The notes under the pieces: generated by a model | Database searches by the model: none | What the model saw: only the letters and a program-made list of their open reading frames with translations | Told to the model about the DNA's origin: nothing | Source: Edaphobacter sp. | Lineage (GTDB): Bacteria > Acidobacteriota > Terriglobia > Terriglobales > Acidobacteriaceae | DNA length: 64,000 nt | NCBI RefSeq assembly: GCF_028283685.1 | Contig: NZ_JAPWKF010000010.1 | Span: forward strand, 124,001-188,000 | Reading direction: 5' to 3' | Made by a program: the position numbers and the translations under genes | Shown: piece after piece, positions 18,673-28,558 of the stretch | Position numbering within the stretch: the first letter of the stretch is position 1 | How the letters are laid out: each line of letters starts with the position of its first letter

Positions 18673-20263
18673 CTAAACCGTGGTCACCGCAGGCAGAATC
18701 TCACGCACATCCACCCAGTCCGTCGGGTAGTCGCCCGTGTAACACGCCGTGCAGAAGTCGCCCGGCGACAGGCCATCGACAGGCTCGCCCGTCGTGCAGG
18801 CGTGCGTCAGATCCGACCAGCGAGATGTACGCGAGCGAATCCGCTTCGATGAATTCGCGGATCTCTTCGACCGACTTGTTCGCCGCGATCAGGTCCTTCT
18901 TCGAAGGCGTATCCACGCCATAGAAGCAGGGCGAGATAGTCGGCGGGCACGAGATGCGCATGTGCACCTCGGTCGCACCGGCCGCCCGCACCATGCGGAC
19001 GATCTTGCGCGACGTCGTCCCGCGGATGATCGAGTCGTCGATCAGGATCACGCGCTTGCCTTCGAGCAGCGAACGCATCGGGTTCAGCTTCATGCGTACG
19101 CCGAAGTCGCGCACGCGCTGCTCGGGCTGAATGAACGTACGGCCAACGTAGTGGTTGCGGATGAGGCCGAAGTTGAATGGGATGCCCGATTCAGCGGCGT
19201 ACCCAAGAGCAGCCGTCACACCGGAGTCCGGCACCGGAACCACGAGATCGGCAGGTACGCCCGACTCACGTGCCAGCTGTCGGCCCATCTCGTCGCGGCT
19301 CTTCTGCACCCAACGGCCGAAGATGCGCGAGTCGGGACGCGCGAAGTACACGTGCTCGAAGACGCAGCTGGCCTTAGGCGTCGACGACTTGGCGAAGTGA
19401 CGCGATGTCACGCCGTCCTCCGACACCATCACCAGCTCGCCCGGCTCCACGTCACGCTCGTACTTGGCGTGCAGCAGGTCGAACGCGCAGGTCTCCGACG
19501 CAAACACAAACGTATCCGGCTCGCCGTTTTCACCCTTGATGCGGCCCATCGAGAGCGGTCGCAGACCGTGGGGGTCGCGCGCCGCGAACAGACGGTTGCG
19601 CGTCATCATCACGATCGAAAATGCACCCTCCACCTGCGACAGCGAATCGGCGATGCAGTCCACCAGCGTCGTCGCCTTGGAGTGCGCGATCAGCTGAATG
19701 ATGATCTCCGAGTCCGAGGTCGTCTGGAAGACCGCGCCATCGCGCTCCAGCCGCTCACGCGAGTTGCCGAGGTTCACCAGGTTGCCGTTGTGCGCAATCG
19801 CAATCAGGCCCTTGGTCGACTCCACCGAGATGGGCTGCGCGTTCAACAGCGCCGAGTCGCCGGTCGTCGAGTAACGCGTGTGGCCGATGGCAATATGCCC
19901 GGGCAGCTTGGCCAGCACGGGATCGGTAAAGATCTCCGAGACCAGGCCCATGCCCTTCATGTCGTTCACATTGTGACCATCGGCCGTCGCAATGCCCGCC
20001 GACTCCTGCCCGCGATGCTGCAGCGAGTAGAGGCCCCAGTAGGTCATGCGCGCCGCATCGGCGTGGTTGTAGATGGCCATCACGCCGCACTCTTCGCGGA
20101 GCTTGTCGAACGGGGTGGAGTCGTCTTCGTCCTGCGCGTCGATAGAGAGCGCGTTGTGATTGCACGCCGTCACACCAACCGTGGTCATGTCATTCCGTAG
20201 CGAAGCAGAATCTGCTTCCAGCCCCAACGCCATAAGCTTGTCCTGATTCAAAACGTCGCTCAT
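18673..20263 (-). CDS. purF: Amidophosphoribosyltransferase (one frameshift near the C-terminus)
   Basis: Transfers glutamine ammonia to PRPP, the first purine step. Start ATG 20263 overlaps the purL stop as ATGA, so translation is coupled. After a long 58-residue propeptide comes the N-terminal nucleophile Cys59 ([10 protein letters not shown]), the glutaminase domain ([13 protein letters not shown]) and the PRPP loop [13 protein letters not shown]. The Fe-S cysteines include [11 protein letters not shown]. The frame breaks near 18820: removing one base restores [14 protein letters not shown]...[15 protein letters not shown] and a stop at 18673-18675, giving 529 residues. Residues ~14-27 of the propeptide are encoded by a dispersed repeat (20190-20219). 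Confidence 0.9.
20190..20219. repeat. CATTCCG dispersed repeat, copy B, inside purF
   Basis: CATTCCGTAG followed by the perfect palindrome GAAGCAGA-A-TCTGCTTC (20202-20218). It is translated on the minus strand as part of [12 protein letters not shown] in the PurF propeptide. Other copies in the window are intergenic. Confidence 0.7.
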
Positions 20264-22626
20264 GCCATCACCACTTCTTCTGCCAGCTGCGCATTCAGAG
20301 CCCCAGACCACACCGACTTCAGCTCGCTTACCGGAGCATGAATCAGTGTCTTGCCGTTCACCTCGACGGTGTAATCGCTACCCGTCACTTCGCCGATGGC
20401 GAAGGCCCAGACGCCTCCAACTTCCTTCAGCGCTGTCTGAATCTCCTCAACCTTCGCCGGATCCGCCGTTGCGATCACCGAGGAGCCAACCTCGCTGAAC
20501 AGGCGTTCGACCAGAAGGAATGGATCATCCGACTCCATCTTCATCGCGACCTTCACGCCCAGGTTGCGCGTAAAGCAGCTCTTGGCAAACGCCGTCGCAC
20601 AGCCACCATCGGAAAGATCCGTCGCCGAGTTGAGCAGCCCCTTCTTCGACAGAGCCACCAGCGCCTTGTGCAGCGCGGCCTCTTCACTAATGTCGAACGC
20701 GGGGGGAGCGCCCCAAAGCTCGCCCAGAACCGTCTTCGCGAAGTCGGTGGATCCCAGGTCCTGCTTCGCGCTGCGGCCTTTGCCCGTCAGCGCAGAGAGG
20801 AACAGCACCGTGTCTCCCGCCTTTTGGAATGCAGCCGGCACAGCCTTTGTCACATCATCGATGATGCCAACGATGCCGAGCACCGGAGTCGGATAAATGC
20901 CGACGCCCTTGGTCTCGTTGTAGAGCGAGACGTTGCCGCCGGTAATGGGTGTGCCCAGAGCGGTGCAGGCTTCCGCGATGCCGTCGATGGCGTTCGAGAG
21001 CTGCGCCATGATCTCCGGCTTTTCGGGATTGCCGAAGTTGAGGCAGTTCGTCGCGGAGACGGGTGTTGCGCCGGTACAGGCGACCTTGCGAGCGGCCTCG
21101 GCTACAGCATGCATCGCGCCAAGCTTCGGGTCGAGGTACGTCCAACGACCGTTGCCTGCGAGAGCCATCGCGAGACCGCGCTCGTGGCCCTTGGTGCCGG
21201 TGCCCTTGATGCGCATGACGCCGGCTTCGCCGCCGGGGCCCTGCACCGTGTTGGTCTGCACCATGCTGTCGTACTGCTCGTAGACCCAGCGCTTGTCGCA
21301 GATGTTGGCCGAGGCCAGCAGCTTCTTGAGGTCGGCGGTGTAGTCGCGCGGCTTCTCGAGCTCGGCCAGAACCTCTGCCGGAGGATCGAGCGGCACCGGA
21401 GCCTTCCACTCGCCCACAGGACGGTGATACACCGGAGCATCGTCGGTCAGGAACTGGTTCGGAATGTCGGCTACAAGAACGCCGCCCTGCGTGATGTGCA
21501 TGTTCGGCGTCTGCGTGACGTGGCCGACGATCGATGCATCAAGCCCCCACTTCGAGAAGACGTCCAGCACTTCGGTGGCGCGGTCCTTGTCGGCCACCAG
21601 CAGCATGCGCTCCTGCGACTCCGACAGCATGATCTCGTAGCTGGTCATGCCGGTCTCGCGCTGCGGCACACGGTCGAGCTCCACGGTAAGGCCGAGGCCG
21701 CCGCGTGCGCCCATCTCGCAGGTGGAGCAGGTGAGGCCAGCCGCGCCCATGTCCTGAATGCCGAGGACGGCGCCTGTGGCCATCGCCTCGATACAGGCCT
21801 CGAGCAGCAGCTTCTCCAGAAACGGATCGCCCATCTGCACGTTGGGGCGCTTCTGCTCAGAGCCTTCGGTGAACTCTTCGCTGGCCATCGTCGCGCCGTG
21901 GATACCGTCGCGGCCGGTCTTGGCGCCGACGTAGATCACGGGGTTGCCGATACCGACGGCCTTGGCGTAGAAGATCTCGTCCGTCTTCACCAGCCCAAGC
22001 GCAAACGCATTCAGCAGAGGATTGCCGGAGTAACAGGGCTCAAAGCGCGTCTCGCCGCCGAGGTTCGGCACGCCGAAGCAGTTGCCGTAGCCTGCGACAC
22101 CGTGAACCACACCCGTCGCCACCTGGTGGTTCTTGGCGCGGAGCACCGGGTCGGTCTCCGTCTCATCGAGCGGGCCGAAGCGCAGCGAATCCATGACGGC
22201 CAGGGGGCGTGCGTTCATCGTGAAGATGTCGCGCAGAATGCCGCCCACGCCCGTCGCCGCGCCCTGGTAGGGCTCGATGTAGCTGGGGTGGTTGTGGCTT
22301 TCGATCTTGAAGGCGCAGGCCCAGCCATCGCCCACGTCGATAATGCCGGCGTTCTCGCCCGGCCCCTGCACCACGCTGCCCGGTCCGCTCGTACGCTCGC
22401 CGCTGGTGGGAAGCCGTTTCAAATGAACGCGCGAGGACTTGTACGAGCAGTGCTCGGACCACATGACCGAAAAAATACCCAGCTCCGTAAGGCTGGGTAC
22501 TCGGCCAAGGGCCTCTTCAATCCGTTTGTATTCGTCCGGGGTAATGCTGTGCTGCTTCAACAGCTCCGGGGTGATGGTCGCTGGAGTCGGTACCGTCTTG
22601 GGCTGTTCTGCCTGAAGATTTGCCAT
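20260..22626 (-). CDS. purL: Phosphoribosylformylglycinamidine synthase II
   Basis: 788 residues, the small PurL type that works with PurS and PurQ (not in this window). It converts FGAR to FGAM with ATP and glutamine-derived ammonia. Marks: [74 protein letters not shown] and a C-terminal [16 protein letters not shown]. Four-base overlap with purF (ATGA) indicates a purL-purF operon. Confidence 0.97.
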   Translation of the reverse strand: MANLQAEQPKTVPTPATITPELLKQHSITPDEYKRIEEALGRVPSLTELGIFSVMWSEHCSYKSSRVHLKRLPTSGERTSGPGSVVQGPGENAGIIDVGDGWACAFKIESHNHPSYIEPYQGAATGVGGILRDIFTMNARPLAVMDSLRFGPLDETETDPVLRAKNHQVATGVVHGVAGYGNCFGVPNLGGETRFEPCYSGNPLLNAFALGLVKTDEIFYAKAVGIGNPVIYVGAKTGRDGIHGATMASEEFTEGSEQKRPNVQMGDPFLEKLLLEACIEAMATGAVLGIQDMGAAGLTCSTCEMGARGGLGLTVELDRVPQRETGMTSYEIMLSESQERMLLVADKDRATEVLDVFSKWGLDASIVGHVTQTPNMHITQGGVLVADIPNQFLTDDAPVYHRPVGEWKAPVPLDPPAEVLAELEKPRDYTADLKKLLASANICDKRWVYEQYDSMVQTNTVQGPGGEAGVMRIKGTGTKGHERGLAMALAGNGRWTYLDPKLGAMHAVAEAARKVACTGATPVSATNCLNFGNPEKPEIMAQLSNAIDGIAEACTALGTPITGGNVSLYNETKGVGIYPTPVLGIVGIIDDVTKAVPAAFQKAGDTVLFLSALTGKGRSAKQDLGSTDFAKTVLGELWGAPPAFDISEEAALHKALVALSKKGLLNSATDLSDGGCATAFAKSCFTRNLGVKVAMKMESDDPFLLVERLFSEVGSSVIATADPAKVEEIQTALKEVGGVWAFAIGEVTGSDYTVEVNGKTLIHAPVSELKSVWSGALNAQLAEEVVMA

Positions 22627-22726
22627 GATCGCTTACCTTCATTGTACGTGAGTTGGCAAGGACAAATGCCCTGCCCCCGGTGCACGCCAAACCCCGCTCC
22701 CATCCCCGGTTTTTCTTCGTCGCTCT

Positions 22727-23167
22727 CTACCGCAGTCCTGTGCTGCCGAACCCTCCAACGCCGCGCGTGGCTTCGCCGATCTCGTCCACCTCGACGAACT
22801 CCGCCTCGATCCGCCGCACGATCCTGAGCTGCGCGATGCGGTCGCCCTGCTTGATCTCCATCGCCTGTGCGCTCAGGTTCGTCACCACAATACGGATCTC
22901 GCCGCGATAGCCGGGGTCGATCACCCCCGCGAGCGTCGTAATCCCCTTCACCGCCAGCCCCGAACGGTCTTCTACCAGCGCCCCGTGGGTCGACGGAAAC
23001 TCCATCGCAACGCCCGTCGGCACGGGTACTGTCGTTCCCGGCTCCAGAATCATGCCTTCGGAGGCATACATGTCGGCTGCCAGGTCACCATACTCGTCTG
23101 TATGGGCATAGCGCGGCAGCTTCGCCTCCGCCACCAGCCTCTTCACGCCAATTCGTACGTCGCTCAA
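22727..23167 (-). CDS. dut: dUTP diphosphatase
   Basis: 146 residues. Hydrolyses dUTP to dUMP, keeping uracil out of DNA and feeding dTMP synthesis. The five motifs are visible: DMYASEGMILEPG, EDRSGLAVKGI, GVIDPGYRGEIRIVVTN, GDRIAQLRI and the flexible C-terminal ATRGVGGFGSTG. The start is TTG 23167, chosen because AGGAG lies eight bases before it; an upstream TTG at 23188 has no ribosome site. It is downstream of no obvious partner and lies 100 bp behind purL in the opposite sense of transcription flow (both leftward). Confidence 0.95.
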   Translation of the reverse strand: MSDVRIGVKRLVAEAKLPRYAHTDEYGDLAADMYASEGMILEPGTTVPVPTGVAMEFPSTHGALVEDRSGLAVKGITTLAGVIDPGYRGEIRIVVTNLSAQAMEIKQGDRIAQLRIVRRIEAEFVEVDEIGEATRGVGGFGSTGLR

Positions 23168-23221
23168 AATCTTTACTCCTCTTCTCAAAAGAAACCTCTT
23201 CCATCATGTCAGAGACCGCCT

Positions 23222-24619
23222 ATGCGCCCCGGTAGAATCAAAAGTGTGAAGCTCGAACGACTGTGGGCCTGGATGAAGGCCGGGGACGACTCCGAGGAAG
23301 GCTCCCGCCGCCTGCGCTGGCGTCTGTTCTGGGTCGGCCTCGCCATCCGCATCCTCTATATCCTGGTCGTACGGCCCTACCACGTCCGCCCGCTCAACGA
23401 TCACTTCCAGTTCGGCTGGGAGGCCGGGCGCATCGCCCGCGCCCTGGTCACTGGTTACGGCTACGCCGACCCCTTCACCGGCCACTCCGGCCCGACCGCC
23501 TGGCTGGCGCCGCTCTATCCGCTGCTGATGGCCGCCGTCTTCAAGGTCTTCGGCGTCTATACCGCGCTCTCCGCCTTCGTCCTGCTGGCGATCAACAGCG
23601 TCCTCTCCGCCGCCATGGCCCCGGCCATCTACGAGATCGCCCATCGCTGCTACGACTCCCGCGGGCTCGGACGCCGCGTCGCCCTCTGGTCCGGCTGGAT
23701 CTGGACTCTCTACCCCGCCGCCATGCAATACGCTGTGCGCTGGTTCTGGGAGATGTCGCTGACCACCTGCGCCTTCACCTGGATCATCGTCATCGCGCTG
23801 CGCCTGCGCCGCATCGGCGAGGACGACGAATCACAACGCCACAACGACCTCCTTCTCTGGAGCGTCTTCGGTCTCCTCTGGGCGGCCATCTTCCTCGCCA
23901 ACCCCTCCGTCATCCTGGTACTGCCCGTCACGGCTATCTGGATACTGATGGGCTCGCGCAGCGGCTCGCAGCTGACCCAGGGCCTGGGTCGCGCCGCGCT
24001 GGCCGGAGTGCTCTTCCTCGCCTGCGTCACCCCCTGGGTCTATCGCAACTGGGTCGTCTTCCACGCGTTCATCCCCACCCGCGGCAACCTTGGCGCGGAG
24101 ATGTACCAGTCGATGCTGCCCTCCAACGAGGCCTTCTCCTGGGGCACCACCATCCCCGCCGAGGTCGATGCCCCTGAGTACAAGCGCTACCGGCAGATGG
24201 GCGAACTGGCCTACGTCCGCGAACGCAACGTCGAAGCGAACGCTCTCATCGCCGCCAACCACGGCCGCTTCGTCCGCTACGCCATCAAGCGGGTCTACTT
24301 CTTCTGGTTCGGCGTTCCCAAGCCGGAAGACCACGGCATCCTCGTCGAGGCCACCCGCCGCCTGAACTATTGCTTCATCTGCACGGCAGCATTGATGGGA
24401 CTCGCCCTCTCCCTGCGCCAGCGCGTTCCGGCCTCCGGCCTCTTCACCGCCATCTTCCTCATCCTGCCCGCGCCCTATTACATCGTCACGGTGCAGGCGC
24501 GCTTTCGCCATCCCATCGAGCCCATCATGACGGTGCTGATCGTCTTCCTCTTCCAATCGGCAACATCGTCAAAGAAACAGTCCCCGTCGCACGAAGCCAC
24601 CGGAGCTCTCGCACGCTAA
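23222..24619 (+). CDS. Multi-pass glycosyltransferase (GT39/ArnT-like, GT-C fold)
   Basis: 465 residues with about ten membrane segments (LFWVGLAIRILYILVV, LYPLLMAAVFKVFGVYTALSAFVLL, WAAIFLANPSVILVLPVTAIWIL). The acidic stretch after helix 1 (PLNDHFQFGWEAGRIARAL) and the following GPTAWLAPLYPLL match the first loop of GT-C enzymes that use polyprenyl-phosphate sugars. Substrate is unknown. The start at ATG 23222 has a weak ribosome site; GTG 23246 is an alternative. The stop overlaps the next start (TAATG), indicating translational coupling with the epimerase. Confidence 0.75.
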   Translation: MRPGRIKSVKLERLWAWMKAGDDSEEGSRRLRWRLFWVGLAIRILYILVVRPYHVRPLNDHFQFGWEAGRIARALVTGYGYADPFTGHSGPTAWLAPLYPLLMAAVFKVFGVYTALSAFVLLAINSVLSAAMAPAIYEIAHRCYDSRGLGRRVALWSGWIWTLYPAAMQYAVRWFWEMSLTTCAFTWIIVIALRLRRIGEDDESQRHNDLLLWSVFGLLWAAIFLANPSVILVLPVTAIWILMGSRSGSQLTQGLGRAALAGVLFLACVTPWVYRNWVVFHAFIPTRGNLGAEMYQSMLPSNEAFSWGTTIPAEVDAPEYKRYRQMGELAYVRERNVEANALIAANHGRFVRYAIKRVYFFWFGVPKPEDHGILVEATRRLNYCFICTAALMGLALSLRQRVPASGLFTAIFLILPAPYYIVTVQARFRHPIEPIMTVLIVFLFQSATSSKKQSPSHEATGALAR

Positions 24620-25665
24620 TGCAGAAGCAGAAAAACATCCTCGTCACCGGCGGCTCCGGCTTCTTCGGCGGCGTCCTCAAGCGCCGTCTCCTCGCCGAAG
24701 GCCACACCGTCACCAACATCGACCTCGTGGCCGACACCGACACCCACCCCGCCCTCACCAGCATCCAGGGCGACATTCGTGACGCCGCGCTGCTCGACTC
24801 CCTCTTCGCCAAGGGCCGCTTCGACGCCGTCCAGCACTGCGCCGCCATGCTGGCGCACGACACCATCAGCGACCAGGAGCTCTGGAGCTCCAACGTCGAC
24901 GGAACCCGCAACATCGCCGAGGCCTGCCGCACCCACGGCGTTCGCCAGCTCGTCTTCACCTCCACCAACTGCCTGTGGGCATCCAACCTCGGCCACGAGG
25001 TCCGCGAAGATGAGATTCCCGCGCCGGTCGAACTCTACGGCCGCTCCAAGCTGGCCGGAGAGCAGGCCCTGCAGCAGTTCCAGGCCGATCTCAATATCAT
25101 TACCATCCGCTGCCCCACCATCATCGACAGCGGCCGCCTCGGCCTGCTCGCCATCCTCTTCGAGTTCATCGACGATGGGAAAAAGGTCTGGGTCGTCGGC
25201 TCCGGCGGCAACCGCTATCAGTTCATCTACGCGCAGGACCTCGCCACCGCCTGCATTCAGGCCATGGACTACCCACAGTCAGACCTCTTCCACATCGGCT
25301 CGGAGAACGTCTGCTCGCTGCGCGAGGTCTACGAGGCAGTCATCCAGTCGGCCGGCACCAAAGCCCGCGTCGCCCAGCTGCCTAAAGCGCCGACCATCGC
25401 GGCGATGAAGCTTGCGCACAAGCTCGGCGTCTCCCCGCTGGGGCCATATCACTACCGCATGATCGCCGAGGACTTCATCTTCGACACGACCCGCATCCGC
25501 GAGCGGCTCAACTGGCTCCCCACCGTCACCAATCAACAGATGATGGTCGAGGCCTACCGCTACTACTCCACCCAGCGCCAGGCCATCCACTCCCGCAAGG
25601 ACGTCTCCGCCCACTCCAGGCCCGCCGAGATGGGCATCATTCGCCTGCTGAAGTGGCTTTCGTGA
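24619..25665 (+). CDS. NAD-dependent epimerase/dehydratase (extended SDR)
   Basis: 348 residues, start ATG 24619 inside TAATG of the upstream gene. Rossmann NAD site ILVTGGSGFFGGVLKRRLL, catalytic Thr/Ser strand VFTSTNCLW and Tyr-Lys pair YGRSKLAGEQ. C-terminal substrate domain ends in TTRIRERLNWLPTV. Acts on nucleotide sugars in most relatives; paired with a membrane glycosyltransferase it probably supplies or modifies a sugar for the cell envelope. Exact reaction unknown. Confidence 0.85.
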   Translation: MQKQKNILVTGGSGFFGGVLKRRLLAEGHTVTNIDLVADTDTHPALTSIQGDIRDAALLDSLFAKGRFDAVQHCAAMLAHDTISDQELWSSNVDGTRNIAEACRTHGVRQLVFTSTNCLWASNLGHEVREDEIPAPVELYGRSKLAGEQALQQFQADLNIITIRCPTIIDSGRLGLLAILFEFIDDGKKVWVVGSGGNRYQFIYAQDLATACIQAMDYPQSDLFHIGSENVCSLREVYEAVIQSAGTKARVAQLPKAPTIAAMKLAHKLGVSPLGPYHYRMIAEDFIFDTTRIRERLNWLPTVTNQQMMVEAYRYYSTQRQAIHSRKDVSAHSRPAEMGIIRLLKWLS

Positions 25666-25683
25666 ATCACGCCTGAGCTTTGC

Positions 25684-26418
25684 CTACGGCTCCATCTTTA
25701 CGATGCGATAGCCCTCCGGCACCACGAACAGCTTCGGGTCCGGCTCGCTTTGGCTGATGCCGCTCAGGATGATGTTCTGCGCGCCGCTGCGCGGATCGAA
25801 CCGCTTCGTCACCACGTTCAGCCCCAGCCGCTCCGAGTACCAGAACTCCTTCACCACCGGCTCCTCGCGCTCCAGCCCATCCACGCCCGCGTTCAACGTC
25901 GTGATCTCGCGTGAGCCCTCCGCGTCCACTCCATCGATCGACCGGTGGCCCAGGCTCTCCTCTTTCACCGATCCCCGGCCGCCGGGCAACGCCCCCGAGG
26001 CCATCGGCTTCGTCGCGGGGGGCTCCCGATACGAGCGCTCGTAACAGACCTTCGGCTGAGGACGGCAGACCTCGATCTCATGCCGGTTCGGGTCGACGTA
26101 ATCGACCTCGTTCAGCGGCGTCGTCACCTTATCGCCGTCCGGCATAAAGTAGCGCCGCTCCTGAAAGACCCGCCCCGAGCTGTCGCGGGCGATCAGCCGA
26201 TGATTCCAGCTGGTCTGCTTGCTTCCATCCACCAGGATCGTCGTCCACTCCGTGGTCACGGTGGCCGAGAATGGAGCGTTCGGCGTGGCGGGCACCGTCA
26301 GGCTCTCCAGCATCCTGCGCACGCCGCCGTCCGGGGCATGGGTCACCGCCTGCGGCTGCTGCGCCGCCAAGCCGCAGGAAAAAACCAGCGTTATCATGGA
26401 GATACGAAGAAATGGCAA
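25684..26418 (-). CDS. Exported protein of unknown function
   Basis: 244 residues with a signal peptide (ISMITLVFSCGLAAQQPQA). The mature part is beta-rich with repeated strands (TVTTEWTTILVDGSK, HRLIARDSSGRVFQERRYFM, PNRHEIEVCRPQPKVCYERSY) and ends LSGISQSEPDPKLFVVPEGYRIVKMEP, a pattern of LolA/outer-membrane-lipoprotein sorting-like proteins in this phylum. Two cysteines flank QPKV and could form a disulphide. It converges on the epimerase gene with 18 bp between. No function assigned. Confidence 0.7.
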   Translation of the reverse strand: MPFLRISMITLVFSCGLAAQQPQAVTHAPDGGVRRMLESLTVPATPNAPFSATVTTEWTTILVDGSKQTSWNHRLIARDSSGRVFQERRYFMPDGDKVTTPLNEVDYVDPNRHEIEVCRPQPKVCYERSYREPPATKPMASGALPGGRGSVKEESLGHRSIDGVDAEGSREITTLNAGVDGLEREEPVVKEFWYSERLGLNVVTKRFDPRSGAQNIILSGISQSEPDPKLFVVPEGYRIVKMEP

Positions 26419-26500
26419 CGTTCGCCTCCTGCAACCACAGCAAAACCAATAGCGCCAACAGGCTCGGCTGATCGTCCAGAAAATCTTCTAGAAAAATCCG

Positions 26501-26519
26501 AACAGGAGTATATACTGTT
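26501..26519. promoter_or_regulatory. Inverted repeat upstream of the cold-shock gene
   Basis: AACAG-GAGTATATA-CTGTT (26501-26519) lies in an AT-rich stretch 120 bp before the cold-shock start and just upstream of a divergent exported-protein gene. Operator or promoter element; unassigned. Confidence 0.3.
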
Positions 26520-26634
26520 ATTGATCGTCGGATACTGACGTGGTTCTTGCTAGTTCTGGCTGCACCGCTCTACTCGCAAACAACACCACATGAGTTCAGC
26601 GGTACATTAATTCAGCAGCAAAGGAATAATCAAC

Positions 26635-26835
26635 ATGGAACAGGGAACAGTTAAGTGGTTCAACGACGCTAAGGGTTTTGGCTTTCTGAGCCGCAACGGT
26701 GGTGAGGATGTATTCGTTCACTACTCCGCAATCCAGACGAACGGCTTCCGTTCGCTCCAGGAAGGCCAGGCCGTTCAGTTCAACGTGGTCAAGGGACCCA
26801 AGGGCTGGCAGGCTGAGAACGTTCAGGTTCTCTAA
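26635..26835 (+). CDS. csp: Cold-shock domain protein
   Basis: 66 residues, the standard CspA-family length. RNA/DNA chaperone of the OB fold: RNP1 KGFGFLS and RNP2 VFVHYSA are intact, and the N-terminus [14 protein letters not shown] is typical. Ribosome site AAGGA eight bases before ATG. The 5' region is AT-rich and may act as a temperature-sensitive leader, as in other csp mRNAs (inference). A strong terminator follows. Confidence 0.96.
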   Translation: MEQGTVKWFNDAKGFGFLSRNGGEDVFVHYSAIQTNGFRSLQEGQAVQFNVVKGPKGWQAENVQVL

Positions 26836-26855
26836 TCTCCTGAAATTGCAGTAAG

Positions 26856-26884
26856 AAAAGGGCGGCTATCGAGCCGCCCTTTTT
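26856..26884 (+). terminator. Intrinsic terminator of csp
   Basis: AAAAGGGCGGCT (26856-26867) pairs with AGCCGCCCTTTT (26872-26883) and runs into T residues, 20 bp after the stop. Confidence 0.85.
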
Positions 26885-26952
26885 CGTTCTTCGGTGATTT
26901 CTTCCGGGCACCGCCGCCCAGTTCGCATCTAACTTAGTAAAGGAACACACCG

Positions 26953-27360
26953 ATGCCCATCATCCCTTCAGGTAAGTACCAGCTCAGGACGCTTCACGAG
27001 GAGATTTCACTCCTCGACCGAAAGCTGGCGCATGAACAAAACTTCGGGACATTCGCGTCGGAGGATGACAAGACGACGGCGATCGACAAGCTGAACTCCA
27101 AGCGCAGCCTGCTCATTCGCAAGGCGCAGCAGATGATCGATGAGGGCATTGAGTTCAACGCCGTCGAGCGACCCAAGTCGCTTCGGCCGGAGGAAACCGT
27201 CGAAGAGGAAGGCACGCCCATCCATGCGGAAGCCGTCCCCGAGCCCCCCGTCATCGCAGCAGCACAGGAAGAGATCCCCTCCCCCTATGCCGGTACGGCA
27301 CTGGACTACAAATTTGGCATCGAGGCCTACAGCAAGCGCTCCAAGAGCAAGGCCAGCTAA
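26953..27360 (+). CDS. Coiled-coil protein of unknown function
   Basis: 135 residues from ATG 26953 with AAAGGA nine bases upstream. The N-terminal 65 residues are charged and helical (LRTLHEEISLLDRKLAHEQNF, KLNSKRSLLIRKAQQMIDEGIEF) and look like a short coiled coil. The C-terminus is acidic/proline-rich and then basic (YSKRSKSKAS). No signal peptide or motif. It lies downstream of csp but behind its terminator, so it has its own promoter. I do not recognise a family. Confidence 0.6.
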   Translation: MPIIPSGKYQLRTLHEEISLLDRKLAHEQNFGTFASEDDKTTAIDKLNSKRSLLIRKAQQMIDEGIEFNAVERPKSLRPEETVEEEGTPIHAEAVPEPPVIAAAQEEIPSPYAGTALDYKFGIEAYSKRSKSKAS

Positions 27361-27388
27361 GTTCCTCGACAGGCCATAGGCAACACGC

Positions 27389-27414
27389 AAGGGCGACCCA
27401 ACGGGGTCGCCCTT
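27389..27414 (+). terminator. Stem-loop after the coiled-coil gene
   Basis: AAGGGCGACCC (27389-27399) pairs with GGGTCGCCCTT (27404-27414), loop AACG. The following TTGTCATCTTC is a weak T-tract, so termination may be partial. Confidence 0.55.
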
Positions 27415-27561
27415 GTCATCTTCAAGCATTGTCTTCTATGTGGCCGATATAACTGTCGTACTCGTCGCGCGGCCAGCTCGGGTCGCTCACACTCGACGAA
27501 TTTCAATCCGTACTTCGCATGATCTTTCTTTCGGCATGATGGGAGAGCGAGCGCTGATGCT

Positions 27562-28497
27562 CTACGCCAGCCCGGTCGACTCCGCCTGCTCCTGCGCGTG
27601 GTAGCTCGATCGCACCAGCGGTCCCGACTCCACATGCTTGAAGCCCATCGCCATCGCCTCATGCTTCAGGAAGGCGAACTCCTCCGGCGTGTAGTAGCGG
27701 GCCATCGGCAGGTGATCGCGCGAAGGCCGCAGATACTGCCCGATCGTCAGGATATCTACCTTGCGGTCGGCGAGATCGCGGAAGACCGCCAGCAGCTCGT
27801 GCATCTCCTCGCCCAGACCGACGATGATGCCGGTCTTGGTGACGATCTGGTCGCCCTCGCGGTCGTTGAACATCTCCGCCGCAATCTCTTTGGCGTGCTT
27901 CAGGAAGTGCAGCGACTTCTCGTAGCGTCCACCCGACTTGGCCACGCGATACAGCCGCGGCACCGTCTCGATGTTGTGGTTCAGAATCTCCGGCCGCACG
28001 GCGACGACCTTGCGCAGCGACTCCTCGTTGCCCTGGAAGTCCGGCGTCAGGATCTCCACGCGGCATCCCGGAGCCTGTGCGCGAATCTCTTCCACCACTC
28101 TCACAAACGCCTGCGCTGCGCCGATGTTGTCATCGTCGCGGTTCACGCTGGTGATTACGGCGTGATTCAGTCCCAGCTGCGCGACCGCATAGGCCACGCG
28201 GCGCGGCTCATCCTGGTCGATCGGCTCCGGCCTGCCCTTGGGCACCGCGCAGAAGCCGCAGCGCCGCGTGCACAGGTTGCCGAGCATCATGAACGTCGCG
28301 GCCTTCTGGTTCCAGCACTCGCCGATGTTGGGGCACTGCGCCGACTCGCACACCGTGTGCAGGTTCAGATCGCGCGCCATCTTCTTCAACGAGTGGAAGG
28401 TCTCGCCCATCGGCGCCTTCGCCTTCAGCCACACCGGCTTCGGCGAGGGCTTCCTGGGCGAAAGGTCGATCTGGATCAGCTCGGATACGGGCGCCAT
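27562..28497 (-). CDS. lipA: Lipoyl synthase
   Basis: 311 residues. Radical-SAM enzyme that inserts two sulfurs into protein-bound octanoate to make lipoyl groups for 2-oxoacid dehydrogenases and the glycine cleavage system. Both Fe-S motifs are present: the auxiliary cluster CESAQCPNIGEC and the radical-SAM CTRRCGFC, plus the C-terminal VRSSYHAQE. GVGLGE-type motif appears as GIIVGLGEE. Length is normal. The partner lipB is not in the window. Confidence 0.97.
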   Translation of the reverse strand: MAPVSELIQIDLSPRKPSPKPVWLKAKAPMGETFHSLKKMARDLNLHTVCESAQCPNIGECWNQKAATFMMLGNLCTRRCGFCAVPKGRPEPIDQDEPRRVAYAVAQLGLNHAVITSVNRDDDNIGAAQAFVRVVEEIRAQAPGCRVEILTPDFQGNEESLRKVVAVRPEILNHNIETVPRLYRVAKSGGRYEKSLHFLKHAKEIAAEMFNDREGDQIVTKTGIIVGLGEEMHELLAVFRDLADRKVDILTIGQYLRPSRDHLPMARYYTPEEFAFLKHEAMAMGFKHVESGPLVRSSYHAQEQAESTGLA

Positions 28498-28558
28498 GTC
28501 GTCTTTTATTGTAGCTGGCCGGTCAACAAAGGGCGTTTATCGGACTTCGGGGACGAGC

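Noticed and set aside
20338..22827. 829-aa open frame antisense to purL
   Set aside because: Same shadow effect; composition is not protein-like and purL is unambiguous.
22985..23221. N-terminal extension of the GT39-like protein
   Set aside because: Runs antisense through dut; conserved hydrophobic sequence begins after 23222.
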